From Acetobacterium sp. (GTDB lineage Bacteria; Bacillota; Clostridia; Eubacteriales; Eubacteriaceae), in contig NZ_JAUSPS010000056.1 of the NCBI RefSeq assembly GCF_030652775.1, forward strand, positions 1 through 64,000: a stretch of 64,000 bases of DNA. Reading direction: 5' to 3'. The notes under the pieces were generated by a model that saw only the letters and a program-made list of their open reading frames with translations, was not told the origin of the DNA and ran no database searches. Within the stretch, counting starts at the first letter, position 1; each line of letters starts with the position of its first letter. Both the position numbers and the translations under genes were made by a program. This document shows, in pieces, positions 26,526-34,401 of this stretch.

Positions 26526-27569
26526 ATGCTAAGTAATGATGTTAAAGCGATGATTAACTATGTTAATGCAATTTTAAATAATAAAAAGTTAACGAATGAC
26601 ATCCCCAGGATAGCCGAGGGTGATGCCGACTTTTTAGAACTGGAACAGAGCCTTCAGACCATCAAAAAGTGGGACAAGATGAGCAAAGACAGTGAAGATC
26701 GGCATCGTCTGATGACCGATAATGCCTGCGATATTATTGCAACAGTGGATCTGGCCGGGAATTTTACCTATATCAGTCCATCGGTTGAACGAATAACCGG
26801 GTATACTCCCGCAGAAATTGTCAACCATTATCGGGAAATTGGCTATTTTCTGCCGGGGGTACAAAAAGAAATGGATCGCCAAAGGGAGCGCATTAAAAAA
26901 ATGGTGGAAAAGGGCGAACACTTTGATGCCATAAATTTTGAGCAACGGCAGGTTCGTAAGGATGGCGCAAGTATCTATACCGACACTGTCCTGTCGGGCA
27001 TTTATGACGACGAAAATAATTTCCGGGAACTGCTGGCGATCAGCCGGGACATTACCAAAAAAGTGAAAATACGCCGGGAAATGATTGTCCTTTCAGAAAC
27101 CGATAAATTGACCAGGCTCTATAATCGCATGAAGCTGGATGATACCCTGGAGCATGAATTGTATCGAGCCAAAACAACGGCCACAACGTTTGCTTTGATT
27201 ATGATCGACGTTGATCATTTCAAACAGATCAATGATCGTTTTGGACATCTGGCTGGCGATGTGGTATTGGTTGAGCTGGCAAAGCTTTTTAAAGCGATGA
27301 CCCGATCCACTGATCTGGTTGGCCGCTGGGGTGGCGAAGAATTTCTGGTAATTCTTCCGGACACCGATGAATGGGGGGCAATCGAACTGGCTGAAAAAAT
27401 CCGAAGTGGGGTTAGTGAAAATTGCTTTCCCGAACAACAACAGATTACCATCAGTCTGGGGGTATCTGTTTTTAGCGGCGATGCGACGGTTGACAGCATC
27501 ATTCACCGAGCCGATCAGGCTTTATATCAGGCTAAGAAAAATGGCAAAAACCAGGTTCATCTGATGTGA
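26526..27569 (+). CDS. PAS-GGDEF diguanylate cyclase
   Basis: A soluble 347-residue protein: a short helical N-terminus, a PAS domain near 60-180 (NACDIIATVDLAGNFTYISP) with a PAC extension, and a GGDEF domain with GGEEF at 269-273 and IDVDHFKQINDRFGH intact. RSTD five residues before GGEEF is a proper RxxD inhibitory site, so product feedback is expected. TATAAT with an extended TGC at 26468-26476 gives it its own promoter, though it follows another c-di-GMP gene. Confidence 0.9.
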   Translation: MLSNDVKAMINYVNAILNNKKLTNDIPRIAEGDADFLELEQSLQTIKKWDKMSKDSEDRHRLMTDNACDIIATVDLAGNFTYISPSVERITGYTPAEIVNHYREIGYFLPGVQKEMDRQRERIKKMVEKGEHFDAINFEQRQVRKDGASIYTDTVLSGIYDDENNFRELLAISRDITKKVKIRREMIVLSETDKLTRLYNRMKLDDTLEHELYRAKTTATTFALIMIDVDHFKQINDRFGHLAGDVVLVELAKLFKAMTRSTDLVGRWGGEEFLVILPDTDEWGAIELAEKIRSGVSENCFPEQQQITISLGVSVFSGDATVDSIIHRADQALYQAKKNGKNQVHLM

Positions 27570-27730
27570 TTTTTGTTTAGCTGGCCACATAAAAAGCAAA
27601 TATCAAATATTGAATTGAAAACGGTTGAAATAGAGTTGTTTTAATAGTATACTAGTATCTATCTGAATATATTATCCTAAACGAATGAAGTACTCACTAA
27701 ACTAAATCGACAAAATTTGGAGGGAAAAAG

Positions 27731-28003
27731 ATGTTAAAAAATTACATGGAGGATGCGGTTGATGCATTTTTGCCACATATGCTCGAACAATATCCAGAAA
27801 TATGCCGATGCGAGCTTTGTCTTGAAGATATTAAGGCCATCGCACTCAATAAGCTGAAGCCCGCTTATTTTGTTACCCATGAAGGACTGCTGTTTTCAAA
27901 AATTGATGAAATGGCCACCCAGCATAAGGCAGATCTGACCAGTGAACTGACCCGGGCGATTGACATCGTTTCAAAAAATCCCCGTCATCCCAAACAACAA
28001 TAA
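27731..28003 (+). CDS. comFB: ComFB-family late competence protein
   Basis: A 90-residue protein with the ComFB pattern: NYMEDAVDAFLPHMLEQYP at the N-terminus, then CRCELCLEDIKAIALNKLKPAYFVT, where the cysteines fit a metal site. In Bacillus the family member sits in the comF operon without known biochemical role, and cyanobacterial relatives have been linked to c-di-nucleotide binding. Here it follows two c-di-GMP genes, which is suggestive. GGAGGG precedes the ATG and a strong terminator follows. Confidence 0.85.
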   Translation: MLKNYMEDAVDAFLPHMLEQYPEICRCELCLEDIKAIALNKLKPAYFVTHEGLLFSKIDEMATQHKADLTSELTRAIDIVSKNPRHPKQQ

Positions 28004-28021
28004 CAGGAGCTTTCCTGAATC

Positions 28022-28072
28022 AATAAGCCAGCATCGCAGACCGAGTGGTCTGCCATGCTGGCTTATTTTTTT
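28022..28072 (+). terminator. Rho-independent terminator between comFB and lysC
   Basis: AATAAGCCAGCAT/ATGCTGGCTTATT with an inner CAGACC/GGTCTG stem, followed by seven T on the plus strand. It separates two convergent genes and may serve both. Confidence 0.88.
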
Positions 28073-28099
28073 AGGCAGGATTTCGTTTTTCGCTAACGC

Positions 28100-29305
28100 T
28101 TATAAATCAAAGGTTTCGGCAGTGGCAGTGACGGCCTTGTCCTTATCTTTGGAGGGGATGATGCAACTGATCCGGATTTCCGAGGTGGTAATCATCAGCA
28201 TCTGAATATTGTTATCGGCCAACAGGGCAAAAAACTTGGCTGCGACGCCGGACTGGCTGCGCATGCCGACCCCGACCACCGACAGCTTGGAAACGGTATC
28301 GTTGATGATGACGCCGATGCCGGGATGTTTTTCCTGAAATGCGGCCAGGATTTTCTTGGCATCTTCCAGATCGGTAGTTGGTGCGGTAAATGAAATATTG
28401 ATCAGATCATCGATGGGGGCACTTTGGCTGATCATATCGATGTTAATGCTTTTGGTGGCAAACTGACTAAAAAACTGAGAGGTGATATTCTTGTCAAAGG
28501 GAATATCACGAATGGTGATCATAATTTCGTCATTGTCAATGGCCACGCCGGTGATGGATTGTCCCTCCATGTATTGTTCTCCTTTTTTAATGATAGTGCC
28601 GGGGACGTCAAATTCGCTGGAGGCGACCCAGATCGGAGTGTCGTATTTACTGGCCAGCTCAATCGCCCGGGGATGCATAACGCCGGCGCCGAGGCTGGCC
28701 ATTTCCAGCATTTCTTCATACGAGACGGCGTCCAGCTTTTTGGCGTTTGGATAAAGCCGGGGATCAACCCCATAAATGCCTTCGACATCGGTATAAATTT
28801 CGCAGGGGGCATCGAGCACGCAGGCCAGCGCTACGGCACTGGTGTCCGAGCCGCCGCGGCCAAGGGTGGTGACATCGTCATTTTCATTGACGCCCTGAAA
28901 ACCGGCGATGATGACGATTTTTTCTTCATTTAGCGATTCCAGAATCTTAGTGGTATCAATGCCTTCGATCCGGGACTTGGTATGACGGCCGCTAGTGCGA
29001 ATGCCGACCTGGGGCCCGGTGAAGGAAATGGCGTCATGACCGAGAGCCTGCAGCGCCATCGACAGCAGCGAAATGGAGATCTGCTCGCCGGTGGACAGCA
29101 GTCGATCCAGCTCCCGCTTGGGTGGGGAGGGATTGATGGCATAGGCCAGCTTGACCAGATCGTCGGTCGTTTTGCCCATAGCGGAAACCACCACGACAAT
29201 CTGATGGCCGTCTTTTTTCTTAGCAATGATGCGCCGAGCAACATTTAAAATCCGTTCGGTGGAACCAACCGAGGTACCACCGTATTTCTGAACAACGATA
29301 TTCAT
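28100..29305 (-). CDS. lysC: aspartate kinase
   Basis: First enzyme of the aspartate pathway, phosphorylating aspartate. QKYGGTSVGS at the N-terminus is the kinase signature; GRGGSDTSAVALA binds nucleotide; two C-terminal ACT domains (about 260-400) usually bind lysine or threonine for feedback control. Length of 401 residues fits monofunctional lysine-type enzymes. AGAGGTTAATCTC precedes the start. It is the last gene of the riboswitch-led asd-dapA-dapB-lysC operon, separated from dapB by 80 bases. Confidence 0.96.
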   Translation of the reverse strand: MNIVVQKYGGTSVGSTERILNVARRIIAKKKDGHQIVVVVSAMGKTTDDLVKLAYAINPSPPKRELDRLLSTGEQISISLLSMALQALGHDAISFTGPQVGIRTSGRHTKSRIEGIDTTKILESLNEEKIVIIAGFQGVNENDDVTTLGRGGSDTSAVALACVLDAPCEIYTDVEGIYGVDPRLYPNAKKLDAVSYEEMLEMASLGAGVMHPRAIELASKYDTPIWVASSEFDVPGTIIKKGEQYMEGQSITGVAIDNDEIMITIRDIPFDKNITSQFFSQFATKSINIDMISQSAPIDDLINISFTAPTTDLEDAKKILAAFQEKHPGIGVIINDTVSKLSVVGVGMRSQSGVAAKFFALLADNNIQMLMITTSEIRISCIIPSKDKDKAVTATAETFDL

Positions 29306-29385
29306 GAGATTAACCTCTAAAATCAGTAGCAGCTATGATTAATCGACTGTTATATGATCCTTTCTTAAGTGGAATGATGAGGGAG

Positions 29386-30141
29386 TTAGTCGTTGACGAC
29401 CATCGCCATGTCGTAGAGGCCGGGGGCCTGGCCGACCAGGTATTGGGCGGCTTTGACGGCGCCTTCAGCGAAGACTTTTTTGGATAAGGCGATGTGGTTG
29501 ACTTCGATAATTTCGTCGTTGCCGGCGAAGATCACCGAGTGTTCACCGGGGATGGTGCCGCCACGGATGGCGTGGATGCCGAGTTCGTTTTCGCTGCGTT
29601 TGGCATCCCGGCCGTAACGGCCGTAAGTGTAGTCCTTTTTGGTGACCAGGCCGTCGTTGATGGCGTCGGCCAGTAACAAGGCGGTGCCGCTGGGAGCGTC
29701 CAGCTTTTTATTGTGGTGCTTTTCGATGATTTCAATATCAAAGCCGCTTTCCAGCTTACCGACCATGTCGGTTAGCATCTTGGCGATCAGATTGATCCCC
29801 AGCGACAGGTTGGCGGTTTTGAAAACCGGGAACTCCTGGGAACCTTCTCTGATAGTCGCCAGATCCGCTTCGGACAAGCCGGTGGTGGCGATGACAATGG
29901 GGATCTTCCGGCTGCGGGCAAACCCGAAAATCGCCGGGAAGGCGGCAAAGTGAGAGAAATCGATGATTACATCAACCGCTTCAGTGCACGCCTCCAGATC
30001 GCTGTAGACCGGAAAGGGCAGGGTGGTGATATGCTGCTGATCAAATCCGGCGACCACCTGAGTGTCGGGGTTGGCGGCAATAATCTGCTGCAGGGTTCCG
30101 CCCATCGCACCGGAGACGCCGCTGAGTAAAATATTAATCAT
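29386..30141 (-). CDS. dapB: 4-hydroxy-tetrahydrodipicolinate reductase
   Basis: NAD(P)H-dependent reductase of the lysine/meso-diaminopimelate pathway. The N-terminal GVSGAMGGTL is the nucleotide-binding loop; EKHHNKKLDAPSGTA holds the catalytic His and Lys of the family. At 251 residues it has normal length. GGAGGCAACC precedes the start, which lies nine bases after the dapA stop, so both are co-transcribed. Confidence 0.96.
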   Translation of the reverse strand: MINILLSGVSGAMGGTLQQIIAANPDTQVVAGFDQQHITTLPFPVYSDLEACTEAVDVIIDFSHFAAFPAIFGFARSRKIPIVIATTGLSEADLATIREGSQEFPVFKTANLSLGINLIAKMLTDMVGKLESGFDIEIIEKHHNKKLDAPSGTALLLADAINDGLVTKKDYTYGRYGRDAKRSENELGIHAIRGGTIPGEHSVIFAGNDEIIEVNHIALSKKVFAEGAVKAAQYLVGQAPGLYDMAMVVND

Positions 30142-30150
30142 GGTTGCCTC

Positions 30151-31029
30151 CTATAATAAGCCGTAGCTTTTTAAATCGGCAATCAGTTTATCTTTGTTGC
30201 ACGCTTCCATTTCAATCAACGGTAGCCGCATTTCACCGGTGTCCAGACCCATCAGACCCATCGCCGTTTTAACCGGAATCGGGTTGGTTTCATAGAACAT
30301 TGCCAGATTAACCAGGTTGGTGCTAAATTGCAGTTCCCGGGCTTTGGCCAGATCTCCGGCCATAAAGCTGGCGACCAGATTGTGCATGTCTTCGGGAATA
30401 ATATTGGCCGATACTGAGATCACACCCTTGCCGCCGACAGCCATAATTGGTAGTACATGGTCGTCATTGCCACTATAAATATCAATGTCATTGCCGCAAA
30501 CCCGGGCAATTTCAGTAACCTGGCTGATATCGCCGCTGGCTTCTTTAACGGCCGCCACATTGGGGATCTTGCTCAGTTCTTTAATGGTCGACACGGCAAT
30601 ATTCATGCCGGTGCGGCTGGGGACATTGTAAATAATCACGGGAATCGTAATGGCATTGGCAATGGCGGAAATATGGGCGATGATACCCCGCTGGGTGGAT
30701 TTATTGTAATAGGGGTTAATGATCAGCGCCGCATCAGCACCGGCTTTTTCGGCTTCTTTGGACAGCATGATCGAATAGGCGGTATCATTACTGCCGGTTC
30801 CAGCTACAAAGGGCACCCGGCCGTTAATGTACTTGCCGGCATCCCGGAGCAGTTCGAGATGCTCATCATCGGTCAGGGTTGAGGTTTCACCGGTAGTGCC
30901 GGCAATCAGAATGGCATCGGTTTTATTTTCAATCTGCCAGTCAATCAGTTTGTGAAAGCGTTCAAAATCAACTTTTCCATCTTTAAACGGGGTAACCAGG
31001 GCGACACAGCTTCCAGTAAAAATACTCAT
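30151..31029 (-). CDS. dapA: 4-hydroxy-tetrahydrodipicolinate synthase
   Basis: Condenses aspartate semialdehyde with pyruvate. The family signatures are present: AGTTGETSTL near 43-52, the catalytic Tyr in IIYNVPSRTG near 132-141 and the Schiff-base Lys in AAVKEASGD near 159-167. At 292 residues it is a typical class I aldolase barrel. AAGGAGAT precedes the start. A 98-bp palindromic element lies between this gene and asd. Confidence 0.96.
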   Translation of the reverse strand: MSIFTGSCVALVTPFKDGKVDFERFHKLIDWQIENKTDAILIAGTTGETSTLTDDEHLELLRDAGKYINGRVPFVAGTGSNDTAYSIMLSKEAEKAGADAALIINPYYNKSTQRGIIAHISAIANAITIPVIIYNVPSRTGMNIAVSTIKELSKIPNVAAVKEASGDISQVTEIARVCGNDIDIYSGNDDHVLPIMAVGGKGVISVSANIIPEDMHNLVASFMAGDLAKARELQFSTNLVNLAMFYETNPIPVKTAMGLMGLDTGEMRLPLIEMEACNKDKLIADLKSYGLL

Positions 31030-31073
31030 TTCAATCTCCTTTGATTGTGGTTTTGGGGTTTGTGTGAGATACC

Positions 31074-31171
31074 GTACCGACCAATTGTTAATCTGTTGTT
31101 CGCTACGGAATCGGACAGGCTAAGCCGTGTCCGCTCAGATGCGTACAACATGATGTAACAATTGTCGGTAC
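31074..31171. repeat. 98-bp palindromic (MITE-like) element, copy 1
   Basis: Begins GTACCGACCAATTGTTA and ends TAACAATTGTCGGTAC, so its ends are inverted repeats, and the inner part also pairs (GTTGTTCGC with GCGTACAAC, CGGACAGGC with GCCGTGTCCG). It is the reverse complement of 32683-32780 with about five differences. It lies within the asd-dapA gap and would form a long hairpin in the operon mRNA. Confidence 0.85.
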
Positions 31172-31230
31172 TGGGATAGTGTTCTAAATAATTGTTCATC
31201 AAAGAGCCAACGGCACTAAATTTACAAGCC

Positions 31231-32229
31231 TTAGATCAATCCGCGTTTAATCAGTGCGAAGGCGATTTGGACGGCGTTGGAGGCGGCACCTTTACGGATG
31301 TTGTCGGCGACGACCCAGAGGTTCAGGCCGTTGTCAACGCTGAAATCGCGGCGCAGCCGGCCGACATAAACCTCATCGGTGTTTTCAGCCACTCGAGCCA
31401 GCGGGTAGACATTGTTGGCCGGATCATCCTGGAGTACAATCCCCGGAGCTTTGCTATAGATATAGCGGATGGAATCCAGCTCGAACGGTTTTTTCAGTTC
31501 CACGTTGATGCTTTCGCTGTGGCTGTAGAAAACCGGTACCCGCACCGTGGTGGCGGTGATCCGCAGGCTGTCATCATGAAGGATTTTCTGGGTTTCGTTG
31601 ATCATCTTCATTTCTTCTTTGGTGTAGCCATTGTCCAGAAAGGAATCAATGTGGGGCAGCACGTTATAGGCAATCGGGTGGGGGTAGAAAGCATTGGCTT
31701 CGCCCTTGATCCCGTTTTCCAGATCGGCATAACCCTTAACGCCAGAACCGGAAACGGCCTGGTAGGTGGAATAAACAATCCGGTCAATCCCGAAGGCATC
31801 ATAAAGCGGTTTTAAAGCCACGACCGCCTGGATGGTGGAGCAGTTGGGGTTGGCAATGATTTTTCCGTGCCAGTCCAGATCTTCCGGATTGACCTCGGGA
31901 ACCACCAGGGGAACTAAGGGATCCATCCGGAAGGCACTGCTGTTGTCAATGACAATGACGCCTTTAGCGGCCGCCACCGGCGAAAACCGTTCGCTGGTGT
32001 CGCCACCGGCGGAGAATAGGGCAATATCAATATCCTGGTCAAAGGCTTCATCACAAAGCTCCTGAACCACGTAAGATTTTCCGTTAAAGATAATTTCTTT
32101 GCCGGCCGACCGTTTAGATGCCATCGGGTACAGGTTTTTGACCGGGAATTTAAGTTCCGCCAGCACCTGAAGCATTTTCTGTCCCACCATGCCGGTGGCA
32201 CCAACTACTGCAACATTATAAGATTTCAT
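31231..32229 (-). CDS. asd: aspartate-semialdehyde dehydrogenase
   Basis: Reduces aspartyl phosphate to the semialdehyde. The true start is the ATG ending at 32229, after GGAGGTAAT; the longer frame to 32358 would read through the terminator hairpin. VVGATGMVGQ is the NADP loop and NPNCSTIQ holds the catalytic cysteine; the family histidine lies further on in LRITATTVRVPVFYSHSE. The product has 332 residues. First gene of the lysine operon, directly below the riboswitch terminator. Confidence 0.96.
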   Translation of the reverse strand: MKSYNVAVVGATGMVGQKMLQVLAELKFPVKNLYPMASKRSAGKEIIFNGKSYVVQELCDEAFDQDIDIALFSAGGDTSERFSPVAAAKGVIVIDNSSAFRMDPLVPLVVPEVNPEDLDWHGKIIANPNCSTIQAVVALKPLYDAFGIDRIVYSTYQAVSGSGVKGYADLENGIKGEANAFYPHPIAYNVLPHIDSFLDNGYTKEEMKMINETQKILHDDSLRITATTVRVPVFYSHSESINVELKKPFELDSIRYIYSKAPGIVLQDDPANNVYPLARVAENTDEVYVGRLRRDFSVDNGLNLWVVADNIRKGAASNAVQIAFALIKRGLI

Positions 32230-32312
32230 ATTACCTCCAAAAATTGAAATTATAGTTAATTGCGAAAGTGCCGTCTGCTTTGGATTCAGTTTCGCAATTT
32301 TCCATTTGAAAT

Positions 32313-32341
32313 TAAAAAAAAGCCGGTAACGGGTACCGGCT
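32313..32341 (-). terminator. riboswitch-controlled terminator before asd
   Basis: On the minus strand AGCCGGTA pairs with TACCGGCT and is followed by eight T, 84 bases before the asd start. It is the expression platform of the L-box. Confidence 0.9.
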
Positions 32342-32383
32342 AAAATACAAAGAAACACTCAAAAAGAGATTCCATTGGGTTTT

Positions 32384-32550
32384 AGATAGCACTCCATCAT
32401 AAAAATGATGACAGTCCCACTGTTCTTAACAGTAAGCCCAGGAAAAGGTTGGCAAAACATTGTCCTTCGGCGAGCTTTCCTTTCACAACGCATCATCCCA
32501 TTAGCCATGGTCACCGCCGTTAATCTTAAAGTCCGCACCTCTATCGTGTC
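32384..32550 (-). promoter_or_regulatory. lysine riboswitch (L-box)
   Basis: Read on the minus strand, the conserved blocks appear in order: GATAGAGGTGCGGAC, AAGATTAAC, GGGATGATGCG, GAAAGG then GCTCGCCGAAGG, CTGGGCTTACTG, GTGGGACTGTC and GGAGTGCTATC, which pairs with the first block to close P1. Lysine binding would favour the terminator downstream and shut off asd, dapA, dapB and lysC. Confidence 0.95.
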
Positions 32551-32565
32551 TATTCGATTCTGACC

Positions 32566-32594
32566 ATTGTAACAATTATAGCGACCGATTTCAA
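32566..32594 (-). promoter_or_regulatory. promoter of the lysine operon
   Basis: On the minus strand TTGAAA (32594-32589), 17 bases, TACAAT (32571-32566), placed just upstream of the riboswitch. Confidence 0.75.
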
Positions 32595-32682
32595 GGGGGT
32601 ATTGTTAAAAATTTAAATTAAAATAAAAAAAACAACGCATTAATTAAAATACGTTGCCCAGACTGTCAAAATAAATAACCTA

Positions 32683-32780
32683 GTACCGACAATTGTTACA
32701 TCATGTTGTACGCATCGGAGCGGACATGGCAGAGCCTGTCCGATTCCGCAGCGAACAACAGATTAACAATTGGTCGGTAC
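32683..32780. repeat. 98-bp palindromic (MITE-like) element, copy 2
   Basis: Inverted partner of 31074-31171, with the same ends GTACCGACAATTGTTA and TAACAATTGGTCGGTAC. It stands between the lysine operon promoter and the 3' end of the DUF1858 gene, where its hairpin could end transcription of the latter. Confidence 0.85.
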
Positions 32781-32803
32781 GGTAGTTGATCGACAACCTT
32801 AAA

Positions 32804-33016
32804 CTATTTTGTCAAATCAACCGCATCGATGGCGTCATTGATTGATTTAATTAAAGCATCAACATCGATGCCATGTGCTAAAGCACCTTCTTCAATACTT
32901 TCAAAACGTGCCGCCATACAACCAAAGCAATGCATTCCGTAAGCCTGGAATACGTTGACAGAATCCGGATATGCGTTAACAGCATCCATGATGCCCATAT
33001 CTTTAGTAATCTTCAT
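32804..33016 (-). CDS. DUF1858 redox-disulfide protein
   Basis: A 70-residue protein of the hybrid-cluster-protein-associated redox disulfide type, with the CxxC motif HCFGCMAA near residues 30-37 and the start MKITKDMGIMDAVNAYPDSV typical of the domain. The ATG at 33016 follows GGAGGTGA; the GTG inside that ribosome site at 33025 is not a start. It may act in thiol redox or iron-sulfur handling; the true partner is unknown, and no hybrid cluster gene is near. Confidence 0.85.
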   Translation of the reverse strand: MKITKDMGIMDAVNAYPDSVNVFQAYGMHCFGCMAARFESIEEGALAHGIDVDALIKSINDAIDAVDLTK

Positions 33017-33061
33017 TTTTTTCACCTCCGCAAAGTGTTAATCTCATTTTACATATCATAC

Positions 33062-33090
33062 ATTATAAAACTTAAAAAAAGATTTTACAA
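33062..33090 (-). promoter_or_regulatory. promoter of the DUF1858 gene
   Basis: On the minus strand TTGTAA (33090-33085), 17 bases, TATAAT (33067-33062). Confidence 0.65.
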
Positions 33091-33111
33091 CAAAAAAAAG
33101 AAATAAAAGTC

Positions 33112-33146
33112 GTATGCTTGCTAAAATAGCATACTAAGGTTATAAT
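33112..33146 (+). promoter_or_regulatory. HPr gene promoter with inverted repeat
   Basis: TTGCTA (33118-33123), 17 bases, TATAAT (33141-33146). GTATGCT (33112-33118) and AGCATAC (33128-33134) form a 7-base inverted repeat around the -35, a candidate operator. Confidence 0.6.
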
Positions 33147-33186
33147 AATAACATAGGGGAATTTTAAAGTAAAGGGGTGGATTATA

Positions 33187-33462
33187 GTGATAGTTGATAA
33201 AGTAATCGTTAATAACAAGGCCGGACTCCATGCAAAACCAGCCTCTCTGTTTGTACAAAAAGCTAATAATTTTAAAAGCGAAATTTATATCAAAACAGAC
33301 GCAACCCGGGTTAATGCCAAAAGCATTATGGGTGTGATGATATTAGCCGTTCAAAAAGGCGACGAGATACAAATAGAAGCTAACGGTGATGACGAGAAAC
33401 GAGCAGTTGAACAATTAAAACAACTGATTGAAGATCGTTTTGATTTTGTGGATGAAGTTTAG
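33187..33462 (+). CDS. ptsH: HPr-family phosphocarrier
   Basis: A 91-residue HPr. The phospho-accepting histidine sits in KAGLHAKPAS (His 15) and the regulatory serine in NAKSIMGVM (Ser 46 region), so both PTS transfer and HPr-kinase control are possible. The start is GTG with AAAGGGGTGG upstream. No ptsI or hprK is adjacent; the gene has its own promoter and terminator. It could be the general HPr or a regulatory paralogue. Confidence 0.92.
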   Translation: MIVDKVIVNNKAGLHAKPASLFVQKANNFKSEIYIKTDATRVNAKSIMGVMILAVQKGDEIQIEANGDDEKRAVEQLKQLIEDRFDFVDEV

Positions 33463-33519
33463 TTATCAATAAATGATATTAATTTAATGACGAAAATTCA
33501 GAAAACAGTGGCCGCATAA

Positions 33520-33551
33520 AGTATGAATGCAAATTCATGCTTTTCTTTTTT
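33520..33551 (+). terminator. Rho-independent terminator after HPr
   Basis: AGTATGAAT and ATTCATGCT pair (one wobble) around GCAA, followed by a T-rich tail. Confidence 0.8.
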
Positions 33552-33594
33552 CGGGGTTAAACAAACCCGGATCAATTTTTTATTGGAGAGCAAC

Positions 33595-34365
33595 ATGCGA
33601 AAAATCTTAATAGCAATTTCCTTTTTTACCCGGATCCCCATTAAACTGACGGATGTCAGTGCCGAGGAGTTTTATGACGCAATGATTTTAATCCCCCTGG
33701 TGGGGGTTTTTATTGGCGTCATTCTATGGGGAGCGGCCGTTTTATTCTCGTTGATCCACTTTATTCAGCTCCAGGCACTGCTGATGGTGATTGCCTATAT
33801 CTGGCTCACCGGCGGCCTCCACCTGGACGGCTTTGCGGACACCACCGATGCCCTGTTCTCGGCCAGAGACCGGGAAAAGATGATGGAAATCATGAAAGAC
33901 AGTCGTTTGGGAGCCTTTGGCGCCATCGGTCTGATCTTGATCATTTTAACCAATTGGATGAGCTATACCATTATCCTGCCCGAATACAGCACCGCCCTGC
34001 TGGTGATGCCGGTGTTTGGGCGAGTGATGGCGATCATGTCCACCTGTTTTTCCACCTACGCCCCTGGCGGCGGCGGTTTGGGCAAACGCTTTGTGGAAAT
34101 GACCCAACTGCACCATTTTATTATTTATCTGGTCTTACTACTGGGTTACGCCACCTTGATCCTGGGTCTGCCGGGTCTGCTGACGGCGGTGATCTGCCTG
34201 CTGCCAGCCCTGCTGCTGATGAAAAATCTCCAGCACAAAATCGGCGGCATGACCGGCGACACCATCGGCATGACGATCGAACTCAACCAGACCTTTTTTA
34301 TGGTGGTCTTTGCCGTGATCTTGATTAACTTTCCCACGTACATAAATCTTTTTAGCAGTTTGTGA
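33595..34365 (+). CDS. cobS: adenosylcobinamide-GDP ribazoletransferase
   Basis: Cobalamin synthase, which joins adenosylcobinamide-GDP to alpha-ribazole in the membrane. The start ATG has GGAGAG six bases upstream; the longer frame begins in the preceding terminator. TGGLHLDGFADTTDALFS near 78-95 is the family signature and SRLGAFGAIGL follows. Several hydrophobic segments agree with its membrane location. No other cobalamin gene is adjacent. Acetogens rely on corrinoid methyltransferases, which fits the presence of this gene. Confidence 0.94.
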   Translation: MRKILIAISFFTRIPIKLTDVSAEEFYDAMILIPLVGVFIGVILWGAAVLFSLIHFIQLQALLMVIAYIWLTGGLHLDGFADTTDALFSARDREKMMEIMKDSRLGAFGAIGLILIILTNWMSYTIILPEYSTALLVMPVFGRVMAIMSTCFSTYAPGGGGLGKRFVEMTQLHHFIIYLVLLLGYATLILGLPGLLTAVICLLPALLLMKNLQHKIGGMTGDTIGMTIELNQTFFMVVFAVILINFPTYINLFSSL

Positions 34366-34401
34366 TAAATTGATGTGAAAAATTATTAAGAAAGGGTATG
34401 A

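Noticed and set aside
28424-28933. 169-codon plus-strand frame within lysC
   Set aside because: Antisense shadow of a well-conserved aspartate kinase.
32230-32358. N-terminal extension of asd
   Set aside because: It would be translated from the riboswitch terminator hairpin; GGAGGTAAT before 32229 marks the real start.
33463-33594. Cobalamin riboswitch before cobS
   Set aside because: The gap is too short and holds only the HPr terminator; no B12-box was seen.
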